Positions 10,593-22,603 of a stretch of DNA of 64,000 bases are shown piece after piece. Numbering within the stretch: the first letter of the stretch is position 1; the number at the start of each line of letters is the position of its first letter. Under the pieces are notes generated by a model that worked only from the letters and a program-made list of their open reading frames with translations, did no database searches and had not been told where the DNA came from. Both the position numbers and the translations under genes were made by a program. Where the stretch lies: assembly GCF_023898315.1 (NCBI RefSeq), contig NC_064623.1:16071140-16135139 (forward strand). Reading direction: 5' to 3'. The stretch comes from Schistocerca nitens (taxonomy: Eukaryota; Arthropoda; Insecta; Orthoptera; Acrididae).

Positions 10593-13500
10593 CTTCCTAT
10601 ATTTTGATAGAGTCGAGGCGGAAAGCGATCCAATCAAGAACCATTTAAAGAAGGGACGAACGGTGATTATCTTTTGCTATTCAAGTGCTGTAATTGATTT
10701 TGTAACTTCAAGGTGTAGTGGGTATGTGAATGTCAACGCTTGAAGAGGTCTGAATTTTGCTAAAATCTTGAAATAGAATACAAAGTGGCGGTGACACTTA
10801 GGTTTTTGTTTTTCTGTGTGTTTTTTTTTTAGTTTGTTTTCCAATTCTAAGGGAAATAGTTTATAAACAGCACTTGTTTAACTATGTGAAAGTTTAAAAC
10901 TGCGTTCTGCGTACGTCATTAGTAGTACAGAGAAAGTGCTAAAGAAAGTCTTCATTCTTTCAGTAAAGAGAAAGAACGAGATAAAGAGTCTAAGATAAAG
11001 AAAGAAATAGAGAGAGAAGGTGATTTTTTCAGACTCGCTTTTGGGAAAGTTAATTAAAATAAAGTTAATTCCATTATCTGACTTGGCAAGGGCCAAGAAT
11101 ATAATATTACGTAAACGTAGAAAACCAAAGATTTAGCTATATGTTATTTGAGAAATATATAATAATAACTGTATTGAGTCGGACCTGGTGAAAAAGAAGG
11201 AATCTTTGGAAAGCAAAAGATAGTACAAATACTTAAAGAGAAGCAGCATTACGAACGAATAGGTTCGCAATAGATTTTGAACATTGGAATAAAATGATGA
11301 GTTCTCAGGCTGCGAATAATACAGTCGCTGGTTCGCAACGCAATGTAAATAAAGCGTAATAATGATATCGTTGCTCCATCAGAAAGAAACGGCATACAAT
11401 TACATAATATTTCCTGAAAGTATAATACGCCTGTAGTATTATTAAACAAGGTTGTGTTTGCTCACATTGAACCGGAATAGTATTCTATTGGTGTTTGTCG
11501 ATTTGGTTTGGTAGTAGAAGGACACCGTCTTTTTTTGTTTTTGTTTTTTAAGCAGACGACATCACTGTAGTGGAATCAGCCACAATGAACGTTAGACTTC
11601 GTTATCGCCAGTAGTAAAAGTTTGTTAGTGATAGTGGTGCATACTAAAGCTCAGCAATGCTAGCTAATATAATATTAATGAACGCTGTAGCTAATATTGA
11701 CTATACGTTACGTCGTTGTGACAGTGTTGACGGATGGTTTTCTTAAGTGAATAGAGCTGTTGATTAATTTCATATCAGTCGATCGCTGTTAGGGTGTGCT
11801 CCATCATAATACTCGGAGAGTGACGTTGATACGTGGTGGGGAGAGATGATTATTGAGGTTATTGTTGCGTGGTGTCTGCGTGTCGACGTTTTAGTTGTTA
11901 TTTTTTTTAACTATGAAAAGCTGCAAGCTAGTGAGGAGAGCATACTCAGGTTTCAACTCTGGAATTCTTCTTGTTAATTAAAGTCAGATGCGTTGTCCTA
12001 AAACTTTTTCAACTACGATATCTACATCGGCCATCTAGCTCGAAATTAGTATTGTGCCAAGGTTCAGATTGGTATTGTGTTTCTCAGCGGCAGTCTTCTA
12101 TTAGTCACGTCGTTGGTGAATTCTTCGTTGTAGACGAAATAGCCACAGTTCACTTTTGGCCAGGATATTACAAAAGTGGCTCGTCTGACAGATCGTAACT
12201 GATCTTCCGACAAGTTGCATCATATGCAGTGCGGTGTACCATCCGTTGTTCGTTGTCAATTGGACTGGGTATACCAGGATTGAAAAGGTGGATTTTATCT
12301 AATCTGTCCGCTGTGACACGAGGTGTCAATCTAATCTGCACGGCGCATTACAGATGCTTCTGCAGCTTTTTGGTAGAACAGTTCCATATTTAAGGTTAAA
12401 TAACAGGTAAACTGTTTTTGTTCTGCTGATTTCTAACGAGTTTTCGCTTATTGGACCATCTTCGGGAAACAACTGACTAGCTCCCGCAAGGGGCAATACT
12501 TCTTAGGTAACCAAACATTATAAACAAAGATACAATCGACTTGTACAGAATGTTGTGCACCAAACGTGTTCTTTTTTTTAATTTTGTAAATTACGCTTTA
12601 ACCAATGGACAACATTAAATACAATAGATAATGAAAATAACACTGTTTTACAGTAGTACAGGATATATGGCTGTAATTCTGTTGTTTGTGTGCTCGTGAC
12701 ATTGGTTGAGAAAATGTCCTACTGAATGCTCGTCGCTTAAAATGTGGACGTACGACGTTTTTCAACATTGTAACTTACACTTCACGCAGTGGGCAATATT
12801 AAACAATAAATCATTAAAATACACAATATTACAGTATTAGAGATTATATGGGCAATAGTCACTTACGTTGTGCAACAGACATGCCTTACATTGAAAATGT
12901 AGTTAGTGTATATTAAGCACAGTTCGTGATTAAAATACACAATATTTCAGTATTATAATTTATATTATTATAATGCTGAAATTTGTGAGGTATGCAAGGT
13001 AAGTAATATGAAATGCTATTGAAGTATAAATTTTTGAAACATTGTGTGATTATTATGACTGTGGGTACGTGGTTGGCTGATTGCAATATGTGAAGCTTAA
13101 AAGTGGGATCGGTTCAGCTGTAACTGATCATTTAGAACCAGTTGGGGCTATGAGCTCAGTATTTTTTTATCTCAACTGCTTCTAACAGGCCAAGTTTTCT
13201 TCCTTTGTTGGCTGTTTATAGCAACTCTGTGTGGACTCAGTTTCTGTGTCCTTCTTTTATTGCATATTTGGAAAGATAATGTCTGACTTACGTAGTATCC
13301 AGCTGTGTTCGTATTCGTTGCAGTCATTGCAAGGGATTTTATGAACACCAGTGAAATGTGTTTTGCCTCTGCTGTTGAACAAGACGTGAGCTACAATGTC
13401 GCTTCATGAAATAAAGTTTTACGGTTGCAAGAGTTGAGAGTTTTGGGTTATTTGTCGGACAGATTTTCTAAATGCGGGAAGTACACCAGTAGTTTTTAAA

Positions 13501-14718
13501 TATCACTGTTGCTGCAGATAAACATCGGGCAACATTTTTCTACTTTGTTTCTTGTGAAGAATGTTGTCAGCTAAGTCAGGTCCACAGTCATTGTTAGAAA
13601 CAGTACATTTAACTGTGTCTAATTCTGTTTTAACATTGGTATTGATGTAGGACGATGCACCATGCAACGGAAGGCAGCATGTTCGTGAGTTATTGGCCGT
13701 TGTGGACCTGATGATATTGACGTGTCTGTTTTCTGTACATTTTATTTGCACTGGTATCTATGTTAAGCTCTAAGAAGTTAATGCATTTTTCACCAATCTC
13801 CTTGGTGAACTGTATGTTTTTGTGCTATGAGTTTAGATGTTCTAGGGATGTTCAGTTATCTTTTGGTACCACTCCACAGATACAGAACAACATCTATGTA
13901 AATGTTATCTTCGCCTAAGGCCGGGCAGAGAGGTGTTACTCTAAAGAAGATACAGACAGAGTGGGCCCTTGAATTTGGGTACGCGAATGAAACGGGATCT
14001 TTCTCGGTTGAGGTCCGGCCCCGTATTCTATGTCGGTCTCTGAAAATGTTTCGAGTGTTTTGTAACTATGTTAGTTTTCCGAATGCGGTTACAAAAACTT
14101 GAACTGCAAACTTTTTGTGAGTTATCAGATCTCGGCACATACGGTTATTTTTGTGGTTTAACGACCTTTGATTTATTTCGAGCTTCAGACATCAAGATAA
14201 GTGAAAATTTCTCATGTAAACTGTGCTAAAAGCCAGTCGATAAGAAACAGAGTTATTGCATATCAAACACATTGAGCGACGTGCTTTAGTCATCCACGAT
14301 AAACTGAGAAACTGCAGTTCTGTCTCAAATTTTAGATTCCCGCTAATGACAAGTTTGTGAGGAAGAATGCGTGTGAACAGTGGTAAGTGCCAAAAACATG
14401 TTTACCATTAATAATAATACAGGCGGTGTTCATGCTAGGAGAATGCTTTTCGGTGACAATTTGGAACAATCCGAGGAAGAAGTGGATAACCACGACTCAG
14501 TTAAAGATCCTGGGTATGTAATAAGGAAACCTGGTTCTGCCATGCGCTAACACAATTTTTCTTGTTTTACTACCTATACATGCTTCGGTGAAGTATCTCC
14601 AACGTCAGTGGGATTTTTTTGTTGTCCGTTGAACAATACAGAAAGAATTTATGCATTTGGTATTTATGACATTTTTGAGATTGTAGTATTTTCATTACTA
14701 TAAATATTGTCAGAAATA
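10593..14718. other. AT-rich DNA without recognisable genes
   Basis: Four kilobases with low coding potential. The few ORFs (10878-11096 minus, 11971-12198, 13503-13751 minus and 13902-14102) show no known domain. It could be intron or old intergenic DNA. One short exon-like segment at 14398 is listed separately. It is the longest stretch in the window without an obvious mobile element. Confidence 0.5.
14398..14513 (+). CDS. possible coding exon (unrecognised, weak)
   Basis: An ATG at 14398 opens a 38-codon acidic stretch, MFTINNNTGGVHARRMLFG then DNLEQSEEEVDNHDSVKDPG, that runs straight into GTATGTAAT, a good splice donor starting at 14514. The acidic Asp/Ser-rich run ending in a 'DSxKDP' pattern is like the low-complexity linkers of many insect nuclear proteins, but I cannot name a family. 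If unspliced the frame continues to a stop near 14550. Another donor-like GTAAGT lies just upstream at 14383. There is no partner exon I can recognise, so this is only a candidate. Confidence 0.2.
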
Positions 14719-14731
14719 TTTACGTGAAGAG

Positions 14732-14927
14732 GCCGGCCGGAGTGGCCGAACGGTTCTAGACGCTTCAGTCTGGAACCGCGCCACCGCTACGGTCGCAGGT
14801 TCGAATCCTGCCTCGGGCATGGATGTGTGTGATGTCCTTAGTTTAGTTAGGTTTAAGTAGTTCTAAGCTCTAGGGGAGTGATGACCTCAGCTGTTAAGTC
14901 CCATAGCGCTCAGAGTCATTTGAACCA
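14732..14927 (+). mobile_element. tRNA-derived SINE, family A, copy 3
   Basis: Plus-strand SINE A: GCCGGCCGGAGTGGCCGAAC head, GGTTCGAATCC B box and the common 3' body ending at TTTGAACCA. It is flanked by the 13-bp duplication TTTACGTGAAGAG at 14719-14731 and 14928-14940. Confidence 0.95.
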
Positions 14928-14940
14928 TTTACGTGAAGAG

Positions 14941-15812
14941 TAAATACATATCACATTATTACATACTGGTGTTCACAAATCTGTTTCGTGTTTGCAACAG
15001 AGCTACAATTAGTGCCTTCCAGTGCGTCATTTGCAATTGATAAGCGTTTATCATTGTTTCGCTATGTAATTCCTCACAACATTTTAAGGCCTAAGATGAT
15101 ATTATCGGCTTTTTTTCCTTTGCTGTAGCACTACTGTCGTTATATTGTTTTGTAAACGAACATTCGATATTTTATTATCTCGCTAGCATTAAAATTGTTT
15201 GCATGCTGTAGTAAGGTAACTCTAGAATTAATTTTACATTATGATGAATCACAGGTTAATTTGTCAGGTTGTTATACGTTAATATTGCAAAAATAACTTA
15301 TTATCAAAAGCTGAAACTATTCGGATCTTTCAAATTTTTATTTTTGAGAGGTTTCGCAATGAAGCTTTGTTAATCCACCCAGCAAGTAAACACTAATAAA
15401 TCAATGCTAAACCCCTGTTAAGTGCACTCACTTTGAAAGCCAACAATATCAAGTAACCGTTGATGAATTTTGAAGAAGCAATTTTTGGGCAGATTTTACC
15501 ATTTAAAAAATATGTTGTTACCGTAGACATATTTGAAAACAATGTGTTACCTCAACGAAACAGTCACATTGCAAATACGTCAAATACAATGTTAATGAGA
15601 TTTTTTCGAAACTTTTTTGAGAAGTTTCTCAACACAACCATTTTGTCCCTTGCCATTGGCTACAATGATACCTACACTACAATATATGACGGCTCTCGAA
15701 GCAGTCTGCGGAGCAACTTGTATAACCACAAACTATTTTATATTCTGGGCATCTGCAACTGTTGAAAGGCATGATGTTACATACAATTCTGCTAACACCT
15801 GTTCATTAAAAC
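14941..15812. other. no recognisable gene
   Basis: AT-rich. The 101-codon ORF at 15460-15765 has no recognisable domain and is probably a chance frame. Confidence 0.45.
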
Positions 15813-15823
15813 ACAACCGGATT

Positions 15824-16015
15824 TGCCGGCCGAAGTGGCCGCGCGGTTCTGGCGCTGCAGTCTGGAACCGCGAGACCGCTACGGTCGCAGGTTCGAATCC
15901 TGCCTCGGCCATGGATGTGTGTGATGTCCTTAGGTTAGTTAGGTTTAACTAGTTCTAAGTTCTAGGGGACTAATGACCTCAGCAGTTGAGTCCCATAGTG
16001 CTCAGAGCCATTTGA
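15824..16015 (+). mobile_element. tRNA-derived SINE, family A, copy 4
   Basis: SINE A with GCCGGCCGAAGTGGCCGCGC head and GGTTCGAATCC box. Duplication ACAACCGGATT flanks it at 15813-15823 and 16016-16026. It shares the subtype changes GTTTAACTAG and CAGCAGTTGAG with the copy at 28354. Confidence 0.93.
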
Positions 16016-16026
16016 ACAACCGGATT

Positions 16027-16714
16027 CGCGGCCTAAAACCGCATCATCGGGTGCAACCTACACAGTAAAAACCAAAGTACAGTGTCATGACATTTCTTGG
16101 ACATTAAAATTAATGAAGGAATGTCTAAAATATTTTCACAACGTTAAGAGGTCATAATTTACTATTCAGTGAATATTGTCAATACTATGGCTAGTGATAG
16201 GTAACTAGGACGTGCTCCTTTCATTTAGGACAAATTGTTGTTAGTGAAACTCGCAGTTACAGAGCCATGTTTTAAAATCTGCCTGCATCTAAAAATAAAA
16301 AAGGAAAATATATTATAGACGCCGGATTAGCGATAAAAAACTGTCACTGTTTAGATGATTAGTCGCGGCAATATGCAAATTAAAATGTCAGGTGGGCGTG
16401 TTTTACTGGTGCGGCGCCAGGACAGCTGAGTGCGGGGCAAAGCAAGAGCGATTTGCACGAACGGCAAAGAGAGACCAGCTGTCTGGCGGAACGGAAGCTA
16501 TCCATGCGGATAGTGTGACGTCATACACTCGCGACTAGGAGCGCTGGGTCGCTACCCTTATAAGAGAGAATAACACAGGATTTTATTGGGCATTAATACC
16601 TAATCGTATAAACAATGAAAATTAGCCGGAATGTTATGGTGCTTTAGTTCTAATATTCTAATTGGTTGTACATCGTGAAGTGTGCATTTTCCTTTTACAT
16701 CTACAAATTTCTAC
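16027..16714. other. no recognisable gene
   Basis: Mixed-composition sequence with a GC-richer stretch around 16400-16560. No ORF or repeat end is recognised. Confidence 0.4.
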
Positions 16715-17000
16715 TTAATCTAATATATCCAAAATATGTTTGTTTTTCTTTTTATGAAGTGTTATTAGATTTTCTGAAGGGCTTGTAATGCTGTGCCCCT
16801 GTTCGCGTAAATGCGATGTTACTGCATATCGGGGATTATTTAGGTTAAGGTTTTCTTGAAATCTGATTCTAAATGGCCTACCCGTTTGCCTACCGCAAAT
16901 TACCTTACAGAAATCCATCCTCTTGTAGTTTTCTTGCAGATCTGTGTGGTATTAGGCCACTGAATAAGGTGGCAGACGTCATTGTTCGTAAACAGAAACC
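16715..17000 (-). pseudogene. Penelope-like element, GIY-YIG endonuclease remnant
   Basis: Read leftward, the minus strand gives MDFCKVICGRQTGRPFRIRF, then AVTSHLREQGHSITSPSENL and ITLHKKKNKHILDILD. This is the order of the C-terminal GIY-YIG nuclease of Penelope-like retroelements: a (G/R)QTGR(P/S)F core after the two-strand module, a conserved Arg in RFQE, a HLxExGHS block, then a 'LHxxxKxxxLDxLE' close. The tyrosines of GIY-YIG are eroded (CGRQTGR where YVGQTGR is usual). The RT domain is missing. Better relatives lie at 47612-48130 and 51438-51610. Confidence 0.55.
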
Positions 17001-17269
17001 GATCAGACCCGTGTCGGTTTAATTGTAAAATTTTGCGTACAGACGAGAAATGATCGTAATAAATATGTCAGGGCAGTTCGGGCAATTAACTGAAAAGAAA
17101 TTAACGAAAGGACACTAATTATGTCCGAAAAATCCGTCGCCAATCTCGCCTATTTTTGCCTGTTATATGAGGAGGTAACAGCATAAGTAAAGAGACAATG
17201 TAATGGATTCAGTCAACATCGGAGACGACACAACAGATAGATTTAAGTAACGTTCATCGATTAAATCTA

Positions 17270-17340
17270 CACTGAAGCGCCAAAGAAATTGGTACAAGCA
17301 TGCGTATTCAAATAAAGAGATACGTCAATACGGTCAAGAA
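17270..17340 (+). mobile_element. terminal fragment of the Tc1-like family seen at 19377
   Basis: CACTGAAGCGCCAAAGAAAT at 17270 follows a TA and matches the first 60 or so bases of the element at 19377, including GCATGCGTATT. Similarity then fades. It is a broken end or a short non-autonomous derivative. Confidence 0.6.
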
Positions 17341-17938
17341 ATACGCTCTCGCCTGTATAGGCGATTACTTGTCAGAAGTTACGGTTAACGTTTCAGAAAC
17401 CAACCGACAAATAATTCCGTGAAATGGTGTTAGTAATGTATCTAACGATGCTTCCTCAGCTGTTATACGATATACGAAATATACGCTTGCCTCCAGACAA
17501 AATTTCACCTCAACGAAACATAAATTAAAATGATGCTGCACTATAAAACACTGTTAGACTCAAAGTGCTTTGCAAAATGCACCCTACTAAGATGGTATCA
17601 CCTGAATCCAGCCACTGCCGTCTGCTGAGACGTCAAACGACTTACCACAGGGAATGCAAACTGGCGCCATAAAGACACCACGGCAGCGCCGACCAATCCA
17701 CGGGATGCTTGAACTGCCCGTACCTGCTTAGCTTCACAGTTCTCTTAATTGTCTACTGCACAATAGAACTGCAGTCATATCTTCTCCGTTATAATGTAAA
17801 TCGAGCAATTCCGTCATGTATTCAAGACCTCCTTCCAATTTCTAGACTGCAATGTAAAGCTTTTTAAAGGCTGATTAAGCTTTTCCGTCCCGCTGCTGTG
17901 AAGTTCTTCAGTCGCTTGCCCCATAGCTAGCTACATTA
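17341..17938. other. no recognisable gene
   Basis: No ORF or repeat boundary is identified before the TA at 17937-17938 that precedes the next Tc1-like end. Confidence 0.4.
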
Positions 17939-18336
17939 CTGGCCATTAAAATTGCTACACCACGAAGATGACGTGCTACAGACGCGAAATTTAACCGACA
18001 GCAAGAAGATGCTGTGATATGCAAATGATTAGCTTTTCAGAGCATTCACACAAGGTTGGCGCCGGTGGCGACACCTACAACGTGCTGACATGAGGAAAGT
18101 TTCCAACCGATTTCTCATACACAAACAGCTGTTGACCGGCGTTGCCTGGTGAAACGTTGTTGTGATGCCTCGTGTAAGGAGCAGAAATGCGTACCATCAC
18201 GTTTCCGACTTTGATAAAGGTCGGATTGTAGCCAATCGCGATTGCGGTTTATCGTATCGCGACATTGCTGCTCGCGTTGGTTGAGATCCAATGACTGTTA
18301 GCAGAACATGGAATCGGTGGCCCAATGCGCCATCAA
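17939..18336 (+). mobile_element. Tc1-like transposon, 5' fragment
   Basis: Starts CTGGCCATTAAAATTGCTAC after TA (17937-17938) and leads, about 220 bp later, into the start of a transposase. Homology to any transposase ends at about 18336, where unrelated sequence begins, so the catalytic half and right end are lost. The same terminus is found at the very left edge of the window. Confidence 0.75.
18163..18334 (+). pseudogene. Tc1-like transposase, N-terminal fragment
   Basis: From the ATG at 18163: MPRVRSRNAYHHVSDFDKGR, then IVANRDCGLSYRDIAARVG, a TGA stop, and DPMTVSRTWNRW. This is the first helix-turn-helix of a Tc1-type transposase (compare MPRQRGREPYVQLTDFERGR in the intact protein at 50768). 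It is cut off after about 57 codons, before the catalytic domain, and already carries a nonsense codon. Confidence 0.75.
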
Positions 18337-19376
18337 GTTCTTTTTCTCTAATCCTTGCTGCTGCCCATTTAGTGCACTTCGTTCCCCTTACTTGGATCAC
18401 GTCATTTCTTGAAAATTCCTCGGTCCGGCGCACAATTTAATACGCTAGGAAGTTTCATAACAGCGCACATCCCGCTGCCGAGTGAAAATTTCATTCTGGA
18501 TCTAATTTCTTGTTTTGATAACCGAATTTTCACAACCGCTTTTTGCCCTTGCCGCAGTAGCGCCAACATTTCAGTTAGTGAGAAAGCCGGCGCGGGCGTT
18601 GGAATGCCGCCTGGCAGTTCTATTATTTCAGCGCCCACTCCCGTCTTGATAGACGCACCTTCGCCTGTTATTTCCCCTGTGGTTGCCGCTCTGGTGAGTC
18701 CATCTCCTTCGCCATTTTCCCGGCACGCGGCCGGTCCTTTGCTTACATGCATCTGCACTCAACTCCCCGTTTGCCTCACGGCCGATTGTATCGCTGCCTC
18801 CGTCCTCGCAGAACGTGTCACTTCCAACTGCGGCGACTGAGCACCGTCCTTTGTGTTCAAAACCCTAGCCTTTGATCTAGTGCCAAAGTACTCTCCAGTT
18901 ATGGGAGTCTAAGGGATAAAATTAACTCTTCTGAGGGGTAAAAACAAAAGGATTCTAATGTGTTTCGGTCGCAAAACTAAATAATTTTTAAAAGTTTATT
19001 ACTATTATCACAGTTTTGGAAGACTGTTTTCTGATTACACCAGTTACTAGTAATTGCATCTTCTCAAATACCAGCATTAATGTGTGTCGTGTGTCTTGAT
19101 TACAGATTGCGAAACGAAGATATGAATATTTCCCACACCAAATCCACCGGCTGTATGCATAATTTGAACTTTGTACCACGCACCTACGACAGTAAAATTG
19201 AGACATGTAGATCACATGTGCTAAAATATCTCTTGAAAACGCCTTCTCCGAAATGATAGTTCCCGCAATGGACCAGAAATTGCTTCATTATTCACTCCAC
19301 AGCAGATAAACGGACTAATTGATAGCACAACATAACCATGGCGTAATGGTTACTGTAGTGTTGTAGGACCTACATG
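18337..19376. other. repeat-derived stretch without a gene
   Basis: Positions 18447-18500 (AGGAAGTTTCATAACAGCGC and onward) match the right arm of the tRNA-like repeat at 42757-43160. The Pro/Ser-rich 143-codon ORF at 18409-18840 starts within that repeat and shows no domain, so I regard it as chance. Confidence 0.5.
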
Positions 19377-19431
19377 CACTGAAGCGCCAAAGAAGCTGCC
19401 ATAGGCATGCGTATTGAAATACAGACATATA

Positions 19432-19633
19432 TAGTCCGCAGCTCGTGGTCGTGCGGTAGCGTTCTCGCTTCCCACGCACGGGTTCCTAGGCTCGAGTCCC
19501 GGCGGGGTCAGGGATTTTCTCTGCCTCGTGATGACTGGGTGTTGTGTGCTGTCCTAGGTTAGTTAGATTTAAGTAGTTCTAAGTTCTAGGGGACTGATGA
19601 CCATAGGTGTTAAGTCCCATAGTGCTCAGAGCC
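19432..19633 (+). mobile_element. tRNA-derived SINE, family B, copy 1
   Basis: Head GCTCGTGGTCGTGCGGTAGC, a B-box-like GGCTCGAGTCCCGG, then GGGATTTTCTCTGCCTCGTG, then the same 3' body as family A (TAAGTAGTTCTAAGTTCTAG). Target duplication is about ACAGACAYAATA, imperfect. Confidence 0.85.
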
Positions 19634-19722
19634 ACAGACACAATAAGGCGCTGCGGTCGGCAACGCCTATATAAAACAACACGAGTCTGGCGCAGTTGTT
19701 AGATCGGTTACTGCTGCTACAA

Positions 19723-20945
19723 CGGTAGATTATCAAGATTTAAGCGAGTTTGAACCTGGTGTTATAGTCGGCGCACGAGCGATGGGACACAGCATTTCCA
19801 AAGTCGCCGCGATCGAGTGGGGATTTTCCCCTACGACCATTTCACGAGTGTACCGTGAATATCAGGAATCCGGTAAAACATCAAATCTCCGACATCGCTG
19901 CGGCCGGAAAAAGATCCTGTAAGAACGGGAGCAACGATGACTGAAGAGAACCGTTCAACGTGACGTAAGTGCAACCCCTCCGCAAAATTGCTGCAGATTT
20001 CAGTGTCAGCGTGCGAACCATTCGACGATACATCACCGATGTGGGCTTTGGGAGCTGAAGGCCCACTCGTGTACCATCGATGATTGCACGACACTAAGGT
20101 TTACGCCTCGCCTGGGCCCGTCAACACCGACATTGGATTGTTGATGACTGGAAACATGTTGTCTGGTCGGACGAGTCTCGTTTCAAATTGCATCGAGCGG
20201 ACGTGTATGGGTATAGAGACATCATCATGAATCTATGGAACCTACGTGTCCACAGGGGACTGCCCGCATCTCGTGGTCGTGCGGTAGCGTTCTCGCTTCC
20301 CACGCCCGGGGTCCCGGGTTCGATTCCCGGCGGGGCCAGGGATTTTCTCTGCCTCGTGATGGCTGGGTGTTGTGTGTGATGTCCTTAGGTTAGTTAGGTG
20401 TAAGTAGTTCTAAGTTCTAGGGGACTGATGACCATAGAAGTTGTCCCATAGTGCTCAGAGCCATTTGAACCACAGGGGACTGTTCAAGTTGGTGGAGGCT
20501 CTGTAATGGTGTGGGGCGTGTGCAGTTGGAGTGATATGGGAGCCCTGATAGTTCTAGTTACGACTGTGACAGGTGACACGTACATCCTGTCTGATCACCT
20601 GCATCCATTCATATCCGTTGTGCGCTCCGACGGACTTGGGCAATTCCAGAAGGACAGTAGGACACCCCACACGTCCAGAATTGGCTCCAGGAACACTCTT
20701 CTGAGTTTAAACACTTCCGCTGGCCACTAAACTCCCCAGACATGAACATTATTGAGTATATCTGCTATGCCTTGCAATGTACTGTTCAGAAGAGATCTCC
20801 ACCCCGTCGTACTCTTGTGGATTTATGGACAGCCCTGCAAGATTCATTGTGTCAGTTCCCTCCTGCGCCACTTCACACATTGGTCGAGTCCATGCGATGC
20901 CGTGTTGCGGCACTTCCGCGTGCTCGCGGGGGCCCAACACTTTAT
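19723..20945 (+). pseudogene. Tc1-like transposase, multiply broken
   Basis: The frames give, in order: an N-terminal helix-turn-helix (YQDLSEFEPGVIVGARAMGH, SISKVAAIEWGFSPTTISRV), decayed middle, VQVGGGSVMVWGV after the SINE, FQKDSRTPHTS with the second catalytic Asp, and, one frameshift later, SPDMNIIEYICYALQ with the catalytic Glu. The spacing is compatible with DD34E but a frameshift makes one codon uncertain. Several stops and the SINE at 20263 make it inactive. Confidence 0.75.
20263..20469 (+). mobile_element. tRNA-derived SINE, family B, copy 2
   Basis: Better preserved than copy 1: CTCGTGGTCGTGCGGTAGCG head, GGGTTCGATTCCCGG B box, GGGATTTTCTCTGCCTCGTG, then the A-type tail. It has a perfect 13-bp duplication CCACAGGGGACTG at 20250-20262 and 20470-20482, inside the transposase. 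Confidence 0.95.
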
Positions 20946-20988
20946 TAGCCAGGTATACCAGTTTCTTTGGCTCTTCAGTGCACTATTA

Positions 20989-21022
20989 CGAGTATTATTA
21001 TTATTATTATCATTATTATTAC
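20989..21022. repeat. (ATT)n microsatellite
   Basis: A run of ATT units with one ATC, just outside the right end of the Tc1-like element. Confidence 0.85.
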
Positions 21023-21433
21023 TAGCGGCTGTGGTTAGAAACGCAGCATTCGCAGTGGAAGTCTTTCAGTTTCTGTCATTTCAGAAGTAACGAGTCCAGC
21101 CATCAAGCAAATTCCAAGTAATAAGTATAATGCACACGTCTTAAATTGCTCGATTTTCAATGTGAGTGCAGACTGTGGATGAAGTAATTGTCACTATGGA
21201 GAGGAGAGATGGAGAGGAAACATGTTTTGTAGGAAGTATCTAGCCTCAATGGGGATAGCTAGCTTTTTTTTCTGTAAAGAAGTTGTAGGTAGCACTCGCA
21301 GCGGATTGGGAACATCTTAAGCGTTCTATAAAAAAAACACTGTTAGAAACATGCCTAAGTAATCGTCTCATTCACTTACTAGTTCGTGACAGCGATATAT
21401 TACATATCTTTCACTTTAAAAGTGAAGGTGTTC

Positions 21434-21634
21434 GCCGCTCGGGATTAGCCGAGCGGTCAGAGGCGCTGCAGTCATGGACTGTGAGGCTGGTCCCGGCGGA
21501 GGTTCGAGTCCTCCCTCGGGCATGGGTGTGTGTGTTTGTCCTTAGGATAATTTAGGTTAAGTAGTGTGTAAGCTTAGGGACTGATGACCTTAGCAGTTCA
21601 GTCCCATAAGATCTCACACACATTTGAACATTTT
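21434..21634 (+). mobile_element. tRNA-derived SINE, family C, copy 2
   Basis: Head GCCGCTCGGGATTAGCCGAG with a Leu/Ser-like long variable region, GGTTCGAGTCC box, then a body related to family A but diverged (AAGTAGTGTGTAAGCTTAGG). Target duplication TGAAGGTGTTC lies at 21423-21433 and 21635-21645. Confidence 0.92.
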
Positions 21635-21645
21635 TGAAGGTGTTC

Positions 21646-22469
21646 AAAGAACATTGTTTATGATTCTAACCTTTAATTAGGCGCTAATGTTGGAGATGGT
21701 CCTTGGGGAGAGGGGGAGGTTCAGTTTGGGGGGGGGGGGGGGGAAGGGCGATGGAGAGGGTACTGTACTGGCTAATATCTGGCTACACTCAGCCGTAGTG
21801 GTCCCAGAATGGTGGGGAACCTCTGGTCTAGACGCAACCTTCAATTCTCTCTCGCGCTCATACGAGGTACTGAACATCAACCACAAACAAGAAAAAAAAA
21901 CACGCCTTTTGTTGCCAACAATTAACCTGAACTGTTATTAATTAAGTTTCGCAAGACTCATTCAGTTTTGAACAACTAAAAAAAACATACGTAATGCTGT
22001 TAACAATGATGTTATGCAACACCGGATAGTTGCACACAGTCTGAATTCTGTCGACCCTAAAAGTAACTTGGATGTTATTAGTCGTCCTAAAATCTTCTTG
22101 CTTTACAAGCGACTCCCGTCAATAGGACATCCTCAGCAGGCAGGCAGTCGCCAAACGAAGCTTTCCTGCCTCTTCTGTCATATGTTCCAAATACGTGCTG
22201 ACATGGTAACCTAAATGCATCGTTACTGTTACGGTTCCGCTCCTCAAGATCTGTAAAAACGGAACCCTTAAAGAACTACGATCACTTATTTTTCCGTCTG
22301 TCTGTCCGTCTGTCGTCATTTCGATTGTGAAGAACCCTTTTTCTCAAGAACGAGTAGACGTATAAAGCTCAAATTTATGTTACATATTAAGGTTTATGGT
22401 CCCTTGGCGGTGTAAAAAGCTTAATCTTCTAAGTCAATACAGTGAAAAGATACAGTCATTTGTCACACA
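21646..22469. other. no recognisable gene; poly-G run
   Basis: A run of sixteen G residues lies at 21728-21743. Otherwise only short frames without domains. Confidence 0.5.
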
Positions 22470-22603
22470 CACTACGTGATCAAAAGTATCCGGACACCCT
22501 CAAAAACATACGATTTTCGTATTAGGTGTATTGTGCTGCTACCTACTGCCAGGTACTCCATATCAGCGACCACAGTAGTCATTAGACATCGTGAGAGAGC
22601 AGA

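Larger units (their letters stand above)
19377..20980 (+). mobile_element. Tc1-like transposon, decayed, with two SINE insertions
   Basis: Inverted ends CACTGAAGCGCCAAAGAAGC (19377) and CTTTGGCTCTTCAGTG (to 20980) bracket a decayed Tc1-type transposase. The flanking dinucleotides are TG and CA, each one transition from TA. SINE B copies at 19432-19633 and 20263-20469 interrupt it; without them it is about 1.2 kb. Confidence 0.8.

Noticed and set aside
18409..18840. 143-codon Pro/Ser-rich ORF
   Set aside because: Its beginning lies in a repeat also found at 42757-43160, and an equally long frame exists on the other strand.
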